Assembly: GCF_029784155.1 (NCBI RefSeq)
Contig: NC_073692.1
Span: 234,688,503-234,752,502 of the forward strand
DNA from: Uranotaenia lowii
Lineage: Eukaryota > Arthropoda > Insecta > Diptera > Culicidae
DNA: 64,000 nt
Direction: 5' to 3'
The translations under genes were made by a program, and so were the position numbers. The notes beneath the pieces are model-generated. The model was not told the origin of the DNA. It made no database searches and saw only the letters and a program-made list of their open reading frames with translations. Position 1 is the stretch's first letter, and every line of letters begins with the position of its first letter. Positions 1 through 11,488 of the stretch are shown piece after piece.

Positions 1-1109
1 TGACAGTGTTCGGCACAAAGGTTTAGTAGCTAAATTAGCTCGATTTGATTTTCCTGTATATCTCACTAAAATTATTCAAAATTATTTGTCTAGCCGAACC
101 TTACAAGTAAGCTATCATTAGAGCTGGGGTCCCTCAGGGCAGTATACTTGGGCCGATTTTATACAATATTTTTACTTCTGATCTTCCTGATGTCCCAGAA
201 GGAAAAGGTAGAAGATTATTTGCTGATGATACTTTGCTTTCAGCCAAAGGTCGGAATTTACGGGTGGCACGCAGTAGATTGCAACAAAATTTAAATTCCT
301 GTTTGAATTACTTGAAAATGTGGAAAATTTCTCCTAACGCTTCCAAAACTCAACTTATTTTATTTCCCCATAAGCCAAGAGCTGAATTTTTAAAACCTAA
401 TGAAAATCATTCCATAACTTTTAATGGGGTTTCATTAGAATGGTCTGATCACGTGAAGTACTTGGGACTCACACTTGATCGAAATCTTACTTTCAAAAAT
501 CACATTGAAGATATTCAATCTAAATGTAATAAATACACTTAATCTCTTTATTCTCTCATCAACAGGAAATCCAAGTTGAGTCTGCGAAATAAGATGCTCA
601 TCTACAAACAAGTTTTCCGACCAGCGATAATGTATGCAGTTCCGATTTGGTCTAGCTGCTGCGCAACGAGGAAGAAATCCATCCAGAGGATACAGAACAA
701 GGTTCTGAAAATGATTTTGCGGCTTCCACCTTGGCACAGCACCGAAGATCTCCATCGGATTGCGGGCATTGAATCTATCGAAGAGATGGCCAACAACATC
801 ATCCCCAACTTCAGAGGCAAATCGATGCAGTCTTCCATCGCAGAGATTCGTTCTCTTTAGAATTAGTTTAATTTTAGGATATTGATCAGTTTTAAGTTTA
901 AAATATTTTGCCATTACAGGATGTTCTCCTACATTAAATACTTGATTGCGCTCAGCAAATTTAAATCTTAAAAATAATTTTTTATTATCTAGTTAACTAT
1001 AGGGCTCTGAACAGTTCATTATTGAGCTGAACACCTAATTAAATGTAATAATGTAATATAAAAGTAATGATGATTTGATACAAATAAAGACATATTAAAA
1101 AAAAAACCT
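1..1109 (+). pseudogene. Jockey-clade LINE copy A, 3' end of reverse transcriptase ORF plus 3' tail
   Basis: This is the C-terminal part of a non-LTR retrotransposon ORF2; its 5' part lies beyond the window edge. Visible features are the RT motif AGVPQGSILGP, broken upstream by a deletion of about 27 nt near 117 relative to copy B, the catalytic FADD box near 219-235, and the downstream thumb region with conserved KYLGLTLDRNLTFKNHI. A nonsense change (AAA to TAA at 540-542) splits the frame; the same frame reopens and continues to the natural end at 860. The 3' UTR runs to an AATAAA signal and an A-tract near 1100. Copy B of the same family lies on the minus strand at 54665-61095 and serves as the reference for these lesions. 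Family assignment to the Jockey clade rests on motif recognition. Confidence 0.88.
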
Positions 1110-2380
1110 TGTTAGTCTCGATTCCATGTGCTGCTGGAATATGAATGTTTTGCATAATGCGTTTGTAAACATTGAAATTTCTTTCATCCAAACATTTATT
1201 TTTAAGATTTCAACTAGTAGAATTTTTCGTAGTTTTATTTAACCCCTCAATGTATGCAGCATCCTTATTTTCAGAAAAAATTCGGAATTCAGAAAATTCG
1301 TTTTTAAAGAACGAAAAATTACTGCAACTGGTGTTTTCATGCGTAATGGTCTTCAAGGTATCGTAAATATATTAAACTCTATAAATGGTCATAAGATTTT
1401 TTATTGAAAAACAAAGTTTGTTGCAATTCACCCCATTTTCTAAGGAGGGTGAAAATCACATGTTTTGAGAAAATTAAAAATAAATAAAAAACCCAATATT
1501 TTTTCTCACTGCGCCAATTTTATGTCGCTTCATCCTTAAAACTTTTGATGCATAAGTGGTAGGATTAACTGGGAACATAAGGTTTTTAGAAGCCATTGAA
1601 GTTGAAAATTGTAGCACGTTGCACCAGTTGACGGTACAAGATAAGATAAACGGAACAGAATCAATCTAAGCTGAATCGCCAGAAAATGGAGACAGACACA
1701 CAAGAAGAGTGGCCTAACATTTGAAGAAGCACCGTCGCGTGGCGCTCCGTTCAAACTGAAAACTTCATTGTGGGTTGTTGAATTCAGCAAACTTAATCTA
1801 GCCGCTTCCATTTGTTGTTTTTCACACCGTGAGATACAGCCGTGAAAATTGATTCAGCCTGATAAAAAGAGGCGGATTTGACGAGCGGTGATTAATTCGA
1901 TCTGTTGTTTCAAGATAACAACCAGTTGAAATGTCGCTCTGAAGCGGTTGCTAGCGTTTGAGATCAAGCAATCAATTGTGCTTTTTTCTTGAATGTAGAT
2001 TAGGCCCCAAAATGGATGGTGAATTTAGAATTTTCAAGAACTCTACTTGAGAATTCAATTTTATCGGCGTGAAAGATAAATCCTTGTATTCTACAGTTTA
2101 TTTTTTATGTGGCCTTCTTTAAGATCCCAGTTAATAAACTACGGTCTAGGTTGACAAAAAGTAGGTAGGCATCAAGGGGGTCAAATTTCAAGTAGAACCA
2201 ATTGATAAGATGTAGAGAGAACAACACTTGAGAAAACGTCTAGCGAAGTTGAGGCATCTACAATCAGCTGTATCAAGTGGATTAACCTGATCGAGTGAAC
2301 TAACCTTCAATAAATTCTTTGCATACCTATATTTATTACAAGATGAACAATCAATCAGATACCGTAATCCGGGGTAAGAT
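1110..2380. other. Gene-free stretch with a short dispersed repeat
   Basis: No gene is seen. Positions about 1180-1275 hold a dispersed motif (ACATTTATTTTTAAGATTTC followed by CCCCTCAATGTATGCAGCA) that recurs near 19290-19372, 21655-21680 and 52425-52455. The short open frames here have no recognisable product. Confidence 0.5.
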
Positions 2381-2559
2381 CACGGAGAATAAAGTATAGT
2401 ATTCCCAACAATAATCCACTTATATTCAATCATATTTCTGATTAATTCTCGACTAACTATAAATATTAAACTTTCAACTACAAGAATAATTGATTATCTG
2501 AAAGTCTTTGTGCGTTCAACTATACATGTAATAGATGTAAATACAGTTGTATGATAGAT

Positions 2560-2775
2560 TTTACGCATTTGATTATAAATATGATAGACTCCACTGTAGT
2601 GATATGGTTGATTTTATGCATTTAACTATAAATATAATATATTCAACTATAATCGTATGATTTATTTTATGCATTCAACAATAAGTACAATAATTTCAAT
2701 TATATTTTTCTGATTGCTCTAACTATAAATATATTAGATTAAATTATATTCGTATGATTGATTTCGCGGTGAACA
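2560..2775. repeat. Subterminal tandem repeats, about 52-bp period
   Basis: About four diverged units share the core GATTTTATGCATTTAACTAT followed by AAATATAATA and a TATTCAACTATAAT-like tail. Related units occur in the opposite orientation near the other end of the same element (about 4500-4620). In CACTA-type elements such subterminal arrays bind transposase; that role is inferred here. Confidence 0.6.
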
Positions 2776-3194
2776 ACTATATTCATGGCACTATATTCAT
2801 TTTGAAAGTGTGATACATATTTATTTTTCAGCATCATTTTATGTTTTTAAAATATTTTTTATTCCAGGCAAATATTACATTTCAACAATTAAAAAGCGTT
2901 AATACTGTACGTGGTTCATTCCTCCATGTCTACCAATAAATCGTTGTAAACTCTGTAGGTTGATGTTGATGCAGATTGGATGGCGTAAGGATTGAATGGC
3001 AATCACTAAGTAAGACTTGTGTCTTTACCGGCATCATTTGTTTCTCCCACGTCTTTATCAGAACTTGATGTTGCCACCTTTATGTCATCCGATTAAGAAA
3101 TTGTTCCCTGTGAGCGAGCCGCAAGGTATCATATGGTAAACCTGTGGTAAATAAATATTCAATCGTATTAAAATAGTCATTCAGTAGAACGCTT

Positions 3195-4369
3195 TCAATT
3201 TAAACCAACCTCTCGAAGAACGGTTATGGCATTCAAGAAAGACGGATTGGCCATCAACCGTTGTCCACTTCTTTCCCATGCAACCCCATGCGTTAACGGA
3301 TTTGCTTTGACTTTTCCGTAGCCATCTATCACCTGCAGAGGTTTCCCGTTGAATCGACTAATTCTGCGTCCCATGCCTCGACCTAGAATAATCAAAACAC
3401 AAGCAATTAAATAGTATTGGACTTCGGGAAATAAATTAACTCACCATGCAGAGACACTCGACTTAATTTCTATAAATCTGGATTCGCTTCAGCGAGAGGT
3501 AATTCTGTTCTTCGACAGAATGTCACAGAGCTCGACTTTCTCCAGATTCGGGGACAACTCGTTTTAGTGCCGAAGTGCATTCTTCGCAGCTTGGAATAGC
3601 TCTGGTGCCAACGATGAAATACCCTTAAATTAAAAATATCCTCTATATAAAAAAACAAAAAAATATAAATTAATTCTTACCTGCTGCTTGACGAGCAGCT
3701 TTTCATTCTCCGACCCGCTGGACTTTCAGTCCGGATGGTTAAAGGTTGCATACTGGAATCGTTGATAGGGTTGAAACTTATTCCTGTGGAAGCAACAGTA
3801 TAGCGATTTCCTGTTTCCTAACAAGCATTCGTATCACTGCTGGTTGAAATCCTTCTGGAGGTATTTCAATTTTTGCAGCAGATTTTACACTCCTGCAAGT
3901 CCTCCTGCTGGCAATTATGATTGTCCGGATGTTTGGCAATGTAATGTTACGCCACTTATAGATATATTTATTTTCCACGTCAACTATAAACCACTATTGT
4001 CGCCAGACTTTTGATGATGCCTAGCGTTTCCCCTTGCCGTTCTTTTAAAGATCTACATAATCCAGGTTCCGTAGAGAAAAATTGAGGGTTCCTGTAGATG
4101 GCCGTTTGCGGAAGATAATAGACGTGCACATTTAGACCAACCAGCTCTCGTTGAAATGCACGTCGATTCCACGTACTCCATGAAAGACCCTTTGGTCTCG
4201 GAACCCAAAAATTCTTGAAAGGCACGATTCCGTTCCCGTCGCAAACAAAAAAATGGTGGTCTGTTTTGTTTCGATTCGGAGAAAAATAATTCTTTGGTGC
4301 TGCTTGGTTGTGGTGGTGGCATTGATTTTGGTCGTTAAAAATGATCAACAGTGGTGCCATTAAATTCAA
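3195..4369 (-). pseudogene. Unrecognised gene-like segment with possible introns inside the CACGG element
   Basis: I do not recognise this protein. Minus-strand open blocks lie at 3980-4369, 3778-3978, 3470-3658 and 3195-3395. Plausible splice signals separate them: a donor CAG/GTAAGAATT near 3680, a donor CATG/GTGAGTTAA near 3443 and an acceptor TTGATTATTCTAG near 3385. The block at 4053-4369 is open in two frames, so at least one frameshift is possible. No catalytic motif is visible. It is probably the decayed coding region of the surrounding DNA transposon, because it lies entirely between the terminal repeats, but a captured host exon set cannot be excluded. Confidence 0.3.
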
Positions 4370-4845
4370 ATTTATATATTGTTAAAATATTTTGCAGATA
4401 CTGTTAATTTATCAATTATACCATTACAGTTTAATCTTTCATATTTATGGTTAGATGGAAGAAATCAACCAGAAATGTATAGTAGAATCTATTATATTTA
4501 TTGTTGAATCAATTACAGTTGAATCTATTATTTATCTTTATAGTTGATTGCGTAAAGTCAATCAGCAGTTTGTAGTTGTGTTTATTTTATTTATAGTTAA
4601 ATGCGAAAAAATCAACTACATTGTGATGATAGGTGTAACTAGCTGAAATAATTGGAACAACAGTCGTCTTTTTTCTCCGTGATTGATCACTATTTTCAAT
4701 ATTTTTCGATTATTTTTTCTGCAAAGAGGAATATGGCATGTATCATATTTTAAAAGCCAGTACTGGACTCCTGTGAACGTGAAAATTGAATGGAGAAATT
4801 TATTAACCCTACTACTTTAAATTAATAATAATAATTTAATATAAT

Positions 4846-4924
4846 TCCACAAAAAGAAAAGTACGCCCATTTATCGATCGAAAAAGAGTACATGTACTCT
4901 TAAAAGAGTACGTATGGTATCTCT
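4846..4924 (-). mobile_element. End fragment of the hAT-type MITE also at 55039-55773
   Basis: About 79 bp match the reverse complement of the left end of the MITE at 55039, including the hairpin-like AGAGTACATGTACTCTT and the block AGTACGCCCATTT. The terminal TAGGGTTACCATACG is represented here by CGTATGGTATCTCTA, so the outermost bases have diverged. The rest of the element is not recognisable upstream. Confidence 0.7.
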
Positions 4925-7063
4925 AATTTAACTGATGGTTTTTTCATGTTTATCTATATTATCTAGCTAATAAGAGTATTTTTCAACCAATTTCTCAAAA
5001 CTAAATTTTAAAAGATAACGTTTCGTAAAGGATTGATGCATAGGCATCAGGTGCGTGGATTTGTAGAGAAATCGTATCGTAAATAATAAACTAACTGCGC
5101 CTAAATGTATGCAATTCAACGTGTTGAATTTGTTTGAAGAAATCTGAAGTATTTTGTTCTTATGATTAGGAACTCAATTTAAAAATCGTATTTCAAAGTT
5201 CCAAGCTGTTTTCTGTATTGCGAAAAAACAAATTGGGTTTAAAAGATCCATATTCAATATGCGGCCGGTCGCTTTTAATTAGCCCTGGGGGGTCCTTGAT
5301 TTGATCAATTGATTTCCCTTATGCAATGCGGCAGCAACATACAGACAACAGGTGAGCATTATCTGTCTGCCTGAGCTGAGCGCAGCGAGGCCAAGAAAAT
5401 TCCTATCACAACCCTCAATAAAGTCTTGCCAATTTGGCGTCCAGGGTACCTATGGTAAAAATCGTGAATATCAATTTCACCGTTTGGTCCAATTTACGAA
5501 TGAGTCGTAATAAAAAGAATTTAGCTGGCTGACAAAAAAACTCGCGCCTCGCGAAAGCTTGCCACAGCCCTCTGTCCCGAAGCATGCACATGGCGCAGAG
5601 AACGGTTCCATATGCTAGAGCTAGAAATATGCCCAATCCCAAAGCCACATAAAAGCATGCACTAGTCAGCGCAACGACGAACATTAACAGCATAAGGTGA
5701 GGCTCTCCAGCCCATAATGCTTAGAAGGTACCATAGTCAGTGGCCAAACTCCAATCTTCCTGACCTGATCTGTCACCGGAATACCTCCGAGTAGGTAGTG
5801 AATGAGTGAGTGAATGACTGTGTGTCCACTAAACGGGTGGTGAAATAAAATAATCGAACCGAAACTGGTTTACGTTAGTCTGCTGGGTTAAGAGTGGATT
5901 AAATTTTCAAACTGATTTGCAAAACTTATGCAGCAAGGCATATTGGTTGGTCGCTCACTCGTTGGAGAATAATTTAAATGGCACGAACTAAACTTCACTA
6001 TTTAAAAGGCAAAGTTGGGCGCGTGACCCAAACCAAGAACGGGCTCCCCCGAAAAGTGCACCCAATATTGGAACCTGTGGTCAATTCGTTGGTTTGGAAA
6101 TTCGCAACAATAGCCCAACCTAATCTGTTTAAGCTATTTTTTTTTTTCTTTCCATTTCAACCTCTTCTAGCTCATAACTTGGAACGGAATCAAAATGACC
6201 AGATCTCTCGCGGGCTTTCGATGGCCAGGAGGCAGTTCAATCCGCGGCGCTGCTGGCTTCGAGTAGTTTATAATCGATTTTGCGAAATGATAAAACGTTT
6301 AGAGCATTTTGGTTTGTTTACCCCCTTAACTGATTCGATTGTGCAATTGCTTTTGCCTGCCATTGGCCGTTCTCCTGCTTTTTTACCTGCGCTACCTATG
6401 CCATATGGGAAATGAGAGCGATACCTACAACTGTTGGGAATTTGAGAGCAAAGGTCGATCGAAAGGGAAAAATTGGAGATTGTTTCTGAATTCCAAATGT
6501 TTGACGTAATGAACTGTTTTTGCCATTTTGATAGTTTTCCGGAGAAAGCATATTGACGTTCAGAAAAGGATCGTATTTAAAGGACGTTGCGTAAGGCTGA
6601 CAATGTAATGGGGTCGAATGTCCATATTTTTTCAATATTCATTACGGTTTTAACCAGGCAAATTATAAGGGTAGAAATACAAGTAATTTAGCAGAAATTA
6701 AAACCTTTAATGAAGTGAAAATTAAAAGAAAACAAATTAAGGCATTTTTCCATCGTTTAAAACACCCAAAACATTCTGTTGTTTGCAATCTTAGAAATAA
6801 TAGCATGTTTTCGAAATTTGACGTATTTTTTATCCGATGAAGAAGCCTGGTAATACTGGAGGAAATGGAAGATACGCGAGAAATATTCTATGTCATTATT
6901 AGTGATGCTTTCATTCAAATCTCTTTTGAGAATTTCTAAAGATATGTAGTGACAGCTTTCAACGATTTCATGTTAATGAGCAAACTAAAATGTTCGTTTA
7001 TTGGTTAACCAAAATCTCCAGTGTTTCAATTATTAACCTTTCAAAATTAAGAAACTTACAAGA
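4925..7063. other. Gene-free stretch, no assignable feature
   Basis: Two longer frames exist (5415-5693 minus, hydrophobic N-terminus; 5978-6415 plus), but neither resembles a known family or has convincing splice or start context. The block 5300-6450 is somewhat less AT-rich than its surroundings. A short GAGTGAGTGAATGA microsatellite lies near 5795-5820. The gag region expected upstream of BEL-2 is not found here. Confidence 0.4.
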
Positions 7064-7886
7064 ATGTATCAGAACCTCACGAAACAAGTCCTGTTGTCCA
7101 CAGCCATTGTTCGCATCCAGGATTCTCTTGGCAATACTCGACTAGCTCGAGCCTTGCTTGACTCGTGCTCCCAGTTTTGCTTCATGACCACTCGCTTCAG
7201 CCAACAACTAAAACTGCGACATGTTCCAGAAAACCTCACCGTTCAAGGCATCGGTGGATCACGAGCTGTGTCACGCAAACTGGTTGTAGCTTCCGTTCGT
7301 GCTCGGACCTCGTACATCTCAGCTTTCAGCAGAGCTATGAGCTTCTTTCTTTTGCCTGAGCTGACAGCCACACTTCCCGCAAAACGAGTCGAGTACGAGA
7401 GTTGGCGTTTACCCCACGATGTTCAGCTTGCTGATCCCAGATTTTCGGAACCAGGAGAGATCGACATCATTATTGGCGCCGAGCACTTCTTTGATCTGCT
7501 TCTGGAAGACAGATTCAAGCTGACGAATGATGGCCCAAGCCTTCAAAACTCTGTTTTCGGATGGATAGTTGCTGGTACCATTCCGAATAAATCTGTATCC
7601 TGTTCGCCTTCCTCCGTGACTTGTTCAGTAGCAGAAATTCAGGAGCAGCTCACTAAATTCTGGGAACTGGAATCGTGTAGGTCAGCAAGTACCCAATCCG
7701 TGGAAGAGTCAACTTGTGAGGAGATTTTTGCTGAAACCACCACCCGTGACTGCGACGGAAAATTTGTTGTCTCTTTGCCGAAACGTGATCACGTAATTCG
7801 GCAACTGGAGGAGTCTCGTAACGCAGCACTGAGGCGATTTTTCAGCGTAGTGAAGCATTTCCAGTCCAACAGCGAAAAGAAGTCAG
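7064..7886 (+). pseudogene. BEL-2 pol, protease (DUF1758) and start of RT region
   Basis: The segment shows the aspartic-protease-like region of BEL/Pao elements: ARALLDSCSQFCF, with the usual DSGS catalytic loop changed to DSCS. It continues through DIIIGAEHFF and the linker leading into the RT fingers (RQLEESRNAALRRFF). The frame is open up to the BEL-1 insertion at 7887 and resumes in register at 15212. The Gly-to-Cys change in the catalytic loop and the missing gag indicate an inactive copy. The annotated start is only the first in-frame Met; the true element begins upstream or has been deleted. Confidence 0.8.
7882..7886. repeat. Target-site duplication of BEL-1 (left copy GTCAG)
   Basis: GTCAG sits immediately before the LTR terminus TGTTAGCG at 7887, and the same five bases (15212-15216) immediately follow the other LTR terminus GGAGACA at 15211. 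A 5-bp duplication fits BEL/Pao integrase. Confidence 0.9.
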
Positions 7887-9125
7887 TGTTAGCGACAATA
7901 TCCGCGCACTGTAAACGACGATTTTACTGGGAAATTTGTGCTTCCCGTAACTGTAAGTCTTAGAAAACTTAAACTTAATTTGGGACTTAGCTTAGTGAAA
8001 TTCCGGTACGACGTAGTAAAAAACGCGTGGTTTTAGAGTGACAATTATAATTCAAGAGTTCTTGTACAAAATTTGTGTGTTATATTTATACCTTCTTGGT
8101 TTGTATGTTTATTTATTCGTCAACCGTAACGTAGACTAGTTTGATACATGTACATTTCCTTAAGAATAGGTTTAAGCAGTGTCTGCTTTACAATTTCTCC
8201 TTAAGAGTTTAGATTTCTTCGATTAAAATATTGTTTGAGTTTTTGCCGAGACATTGTAAAGTCAATGGTTTCGCAGTGTTGATTGTAAGAGGCCATCATG
8301 CGATTTATTGGCCCGTTTTTCGCGTAGTTTGTGCGATAGTGATTAATGAAAAATAAATTTCGATTTCGGAGTTGCCGAGAAGGTGCATAAAAGTTTAATT
8401 TTGATAGAATTTCTTTTGAGTCAATACGCTGCGAAACAATATCGTTTACAAATGAAACCATTGCATATTCACGGCGTTCTTTTAGTGTTTGTATGTCAAT
8501 GAGCATGCAGCGCGCTTTATATGATGGAAGTGGAAATGATGTCCAACCTAATTTACGGAAGGCATATTGTAGAAATTGCTTTTGTACTGATTCTATTCTT
8601 TCTTCGTGTGAAATTGAATAAGGGGACCAAACAACGCTGCAATATTCCAGTAAAGACCTTACATAGGCAATATATAGTGTTTTTATTGTGTATGGGTCTT
8701 GAAAATTAAAGCAAAAGCGCTTAATAAAGCCCAGCATGTTATTTGCCCTATGGATGATAGTATTGTAATGGTCTGTGAAAGTAAGTTTAGAGTCTAAGAT
8801 AATTCCTAAATCCCTAACTCGTTCACATTTTTCTACATTCTGATCTCCTAGTGTAATTGTGATGTTTGGTGTTGTCCTTTTTCTGCTAAATGATATTAAA
8901 TTGCATTTCTTTACATTGAGCTTCAGAAGGCTTTTTTTGCACCACAGGTAGAAAATGTGAATTTCATTCTGGAATATGCTGATGTCTTCTTCATTTCTTA
9001 TTTGTGTTTTTGTGTTTTTGTGTAGAGTTACAAAAGATAATGTATTGTGTTTTATGGGAGAAATAATTTGTATTTTGTAAGAACATATTCTGATGATCTC
9101 CGGAACAAAATTTGTTGCGGAGACA
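7887..9125 (-). repeat. BEL-1 3' LTR, interrupted by a LINE fragment
   Basis: Positions 7887-8108 and 9009-9125 match consecutive parts of the 340-bp LTR at 14872-15211. The intervening 900 bp (8109-9008) is a LINE 3' fragment. Reading the minus strand, pol precedes this LTR with a G-rich stretch (GGGGCCCGGTA) that may be the polypurine tract. Confidence 0.9.
8109..9008 (-). mobile_element. LINE fragment (same clade as LINE-X), C-terminal RT, inserted in the BEL-1 LTR
   Basis: The minus strand encodes the C-terminal part of a non-LTR reverse transcriptase, from about 9003 to a stop at 8201. Diagnostic stretches are VRDLGIILDSKLTFTDH, YVRSLLEYCSVVWSPY and ERIESVQKQFLQYAFRKLGW. The same layout occurs in LINE-X at 35066-35776. 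The 3' tail on the plus strand reads TTTATTTATTC, which is an (AATAAA)-like tail on the element's own strand. The fragment is severely 5'-truncated, with no palm domain left. Apparent coding upstream of 9003 is LTR sequence read in the same frame. Confidence 0.88.
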
Positions 9126-9152
9126 TACCGGGCCCCGTTGAAACCGTCCGTT

Positions 9153-9790
9153 TCAACCTTCTTGAACAGCAGCACCTCCTTGGTCTCCAGCTTCGTCAGC
9201 ATCGATGTCGTCACCGTCAGCAGTATCGACCGGCAGCACGCAGATTTCGGTAACAGCTCGGCGGAACACACCACGCGTAGTTCGGACCAGCACTACGCGC
9301 ACCAGCCCATCTTCGCCTTTGATCGTTTCGTCTACTCGGCCGAGGTTCCATTGGTACGTGGGTAGATTGTCGTGTCGCAGAAGGACGAGATTTCCCACGT
9401 CGACATTTTTGACCGCCTGTCGCCATTTGGATCGCTGTTGAAGTTGGCTAACGTAATCTCTGGACCAGCGCTTCCAGAGTTGTTGTTGGAATCGACGTGT
9501 TTGTTGTAGTCTAGTCAGCTTTTTCACCGGTTCTGCTATTTCGGGCTCAGGGATTGAGAACAACGGTTCCCCAATGATGAAATGTCCAGGCGTCATCACT
9601 TCAAGGTCGTGAGGGTGGTCTGTGAGGGGGATGAGAGGCCGAGAGTTGAGGGTACCTTCTATTTGGCCTACAGCTGTCGAGAACTCATCGTAGGTGTACG
9701 ATCGTCCTCCGAATATGCGACGGAAATGGTATTTGAATGACTTAACCCCCGCCTTCCACAGTCCACCAAAATGTGGGGATCTAGCCGGAA
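9153..9790 (-). pseudogene. BEL-1 pol, end of integrase core and C-terminal domain
   Basis: After a frameshift near 9790 the integrase continues with the block containing SPHFGGLWKAG, where most BEL/Pao integrases carry the catalytic Glu as GGLWEA; here the position is Lys. The frame continues through TPGHFIIGEPLF and the WNLGRVDE/VRVVLVRT block typical of the DUF5641-like C-terminus, and ends at 9153. Loss of the catalytic Glu and the frameshift each predict no strand-transfer activity. Confidence 0.75.
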
Positions 9791-11488
9791 TGAAGTGAAC
9801 GAAATTCCCGAATCAACACAATAGTTGTCCCATTGATTCGTGCGGAACTGCTGCAAGTACTGCTGACGAATTGCCTTCATTTCGGTGTTAGCGCCGACGA
9901 AGGTGGTTGCATTGTCGCAATGCAATTCGAGTAACCGACCGCGGCGACCCACGAACCGTTTGATCGCATTTATACACGCAGATGACGTTAGATTCGGAAC
10001 GATTTCGAGATGAACTGCCTTAACCGAAAGGCAAACGAATACCGCGACGTACATTTTTAGGCTTGCCCCCCTCCCGCACAACGGACGAACGTTAAATGGC
10101 CCGCAGTAGTCCAGACCACATCTGGAAAATACTCGAGCTGGAGTAAGTCGCACTGCTGGTAGAGGACCCATTTGCTGGTGTGCTAGTGTTGGTCGACAGC
10201 GAAAGCAAGTCACGCAATTTCTGACTATCTTGCGGACTAGGATTCGGCCTTGCAAGGGCCAAAAGCGCTGCCTCATCGTTGCGAGTAGGAGAGATGGTCC
10301 TGAGTGAGCAGTTTGCAGATGCAATGATCGTGCCAGCAGCAAACTTAGTTTCCCGTTGGCTGGGAGAATGTATGGGTGTTTGGAATCGAACGATTTGTTC
10401 AAATTGCGCAATCGACCATCCAAACGTAAAAATCCTTCGCTGTCGTAAAGAATATTCATGCCCTTAAGAGGCGATTTGGCATGAATTTCTAAGGGTGTAT
10501 TTGATTGTTTACTCACTTGCACTTGATGGAGCTCTGCTTGGAAGCCACTAGCTTGTTCGATACGTATCAACGCTTTCAATGCGTCTTCAATTTCCGACGG
10601 AGTCAAAACTCCAACACGACGAAAACCAACTGGCAGGCGAAAATTGTGGTAGAAACGAAGGCACCAGGCTACGACCTTCAGCAGTCGGCTGAGTTCGGCA
10701 AATCGTGAGAGCAACGAGTCATCTATTGCAGTAGCCAACATTGCGACAGTATAACGTTGACGCTTTTCAATGTTCATCTCGTCTCGGTCCACAGACTGAA
10801 GGTTGGAGGTTGGTAAAACAGGTGGCCAGAACTCCGGAGCGGCCACGAGAAAGTCTGGTCCATGCCACCAAAGATCGTTGTCGAGAATCTGGGAGGGCCA
10901 TGCCCCTCTAGAAAGGATATCAGCTGGGTTGACATCGGTGCGAATGTGTCTCCAATGGGAATTTTTTGTTGACCTCTGTATTTCGGCAATTCGATTCGAT
11001 ACGAAAGGCTTCCAATCTGGGGGTGGAGATCGAATCCAGTGTAGCACGACAGTTGAGTCGGACCAAAACACCGTTGGTCCATCGAACTCTGTTGTTGTCC
11101 GTAATTTTTCCATCATCTGGCTGGCTAGAACTGCCGCACACAGCTCAAGTCTCGGAATGGTCAGATTACGAAGAGGTGCGACGCGAGACTGAGCGATCAA
11201 CAGCTGGCTATGAGTGCGATCATCTGATCTCTTGCTTACCACATACACACAGCATCCATAGGCACGTTCCGACGCATCACAGAAACAATGCAATGTGTAC
11301 TCATTATTGACGTTAGCCAAAACACGACGGCTGATGGAGAGACGTTGGAGATCTTGTATACCATCACGAAATTCATTCCACCAGGAGCGATCGTCTTCGG
11401 AAAGTGGAGCATCCCACTCGACACTTGCAGCCCATAGTCGTTGCACGAACACTTTACAGTTGACTACTACAGGCCCGACGAGACCCAT
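9668..11488 (-). pseudogene. BEL-1 pol, RNase H and integrase
   Basis: In order: the connection domain and RNase H-like region (FCDASERAYGCCVYV, IPRLELCAAVLASQ, VFWSDSTVVLHWI), then the integrase zinc-binding domain (HLQTAHSG ... CVTCFRC) and the core with CGLDYCGPF and HCDNATTFVGA, which supply the first two catalytic Asp residues. A frameshift near the third catalytic position sends translation into an unrelated tail. The upstream boundary at 11488 is another frameshift relative to the RT block. Domain order and motifs are those of BEL/Pao pol. Confidence 0.88.

Larger units (their letters stand above)
2381..4681 (-). mobile_element. DNA transposon with CACGG ends, CACTA/EnSpm-like
   Basis: The left end reads CACGGAGAATAAAG and the reverse complement of the right end reads CACGGAGAAAAAAG, so the terminal inverted repeats match at 13 of 14 positions. 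The dinucleotide AT flanks both sides and is a candidate 2-bp target duplication. Inside each end there are degenerate subterminal repeats in inverted orientation, containing motifs like TGATTTTATGCATTCAACTA. CAC...GTG termini with subterminal repeats and short duplications are typical of CACTA/EnSpm elements, but I recognise no transposase, so the superfamily is an inference. A gene-like, intron-bearing segment lies inside on the minus strand. Confidence 0.55.

Noticed and set aside
5415..5693. Small membrane protein gene (hydrophobic N-terminus)
   Set aside because: No family resemblance, start context or splice support; it could be chance in a slightly GC-richer block.
5978..6415. 145-residue protein
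   Set aside because: Composition looks non-coding (a poly-Phe run from a T-tract), and no motif is recognised.
8201..9274. A 357-residue reverse transcriptase protein
   Set aside because: Codons upstream of about 9003 are BEL-1 LTR and integrase-end sequence read by chance in the same frame as the LINE fragment.
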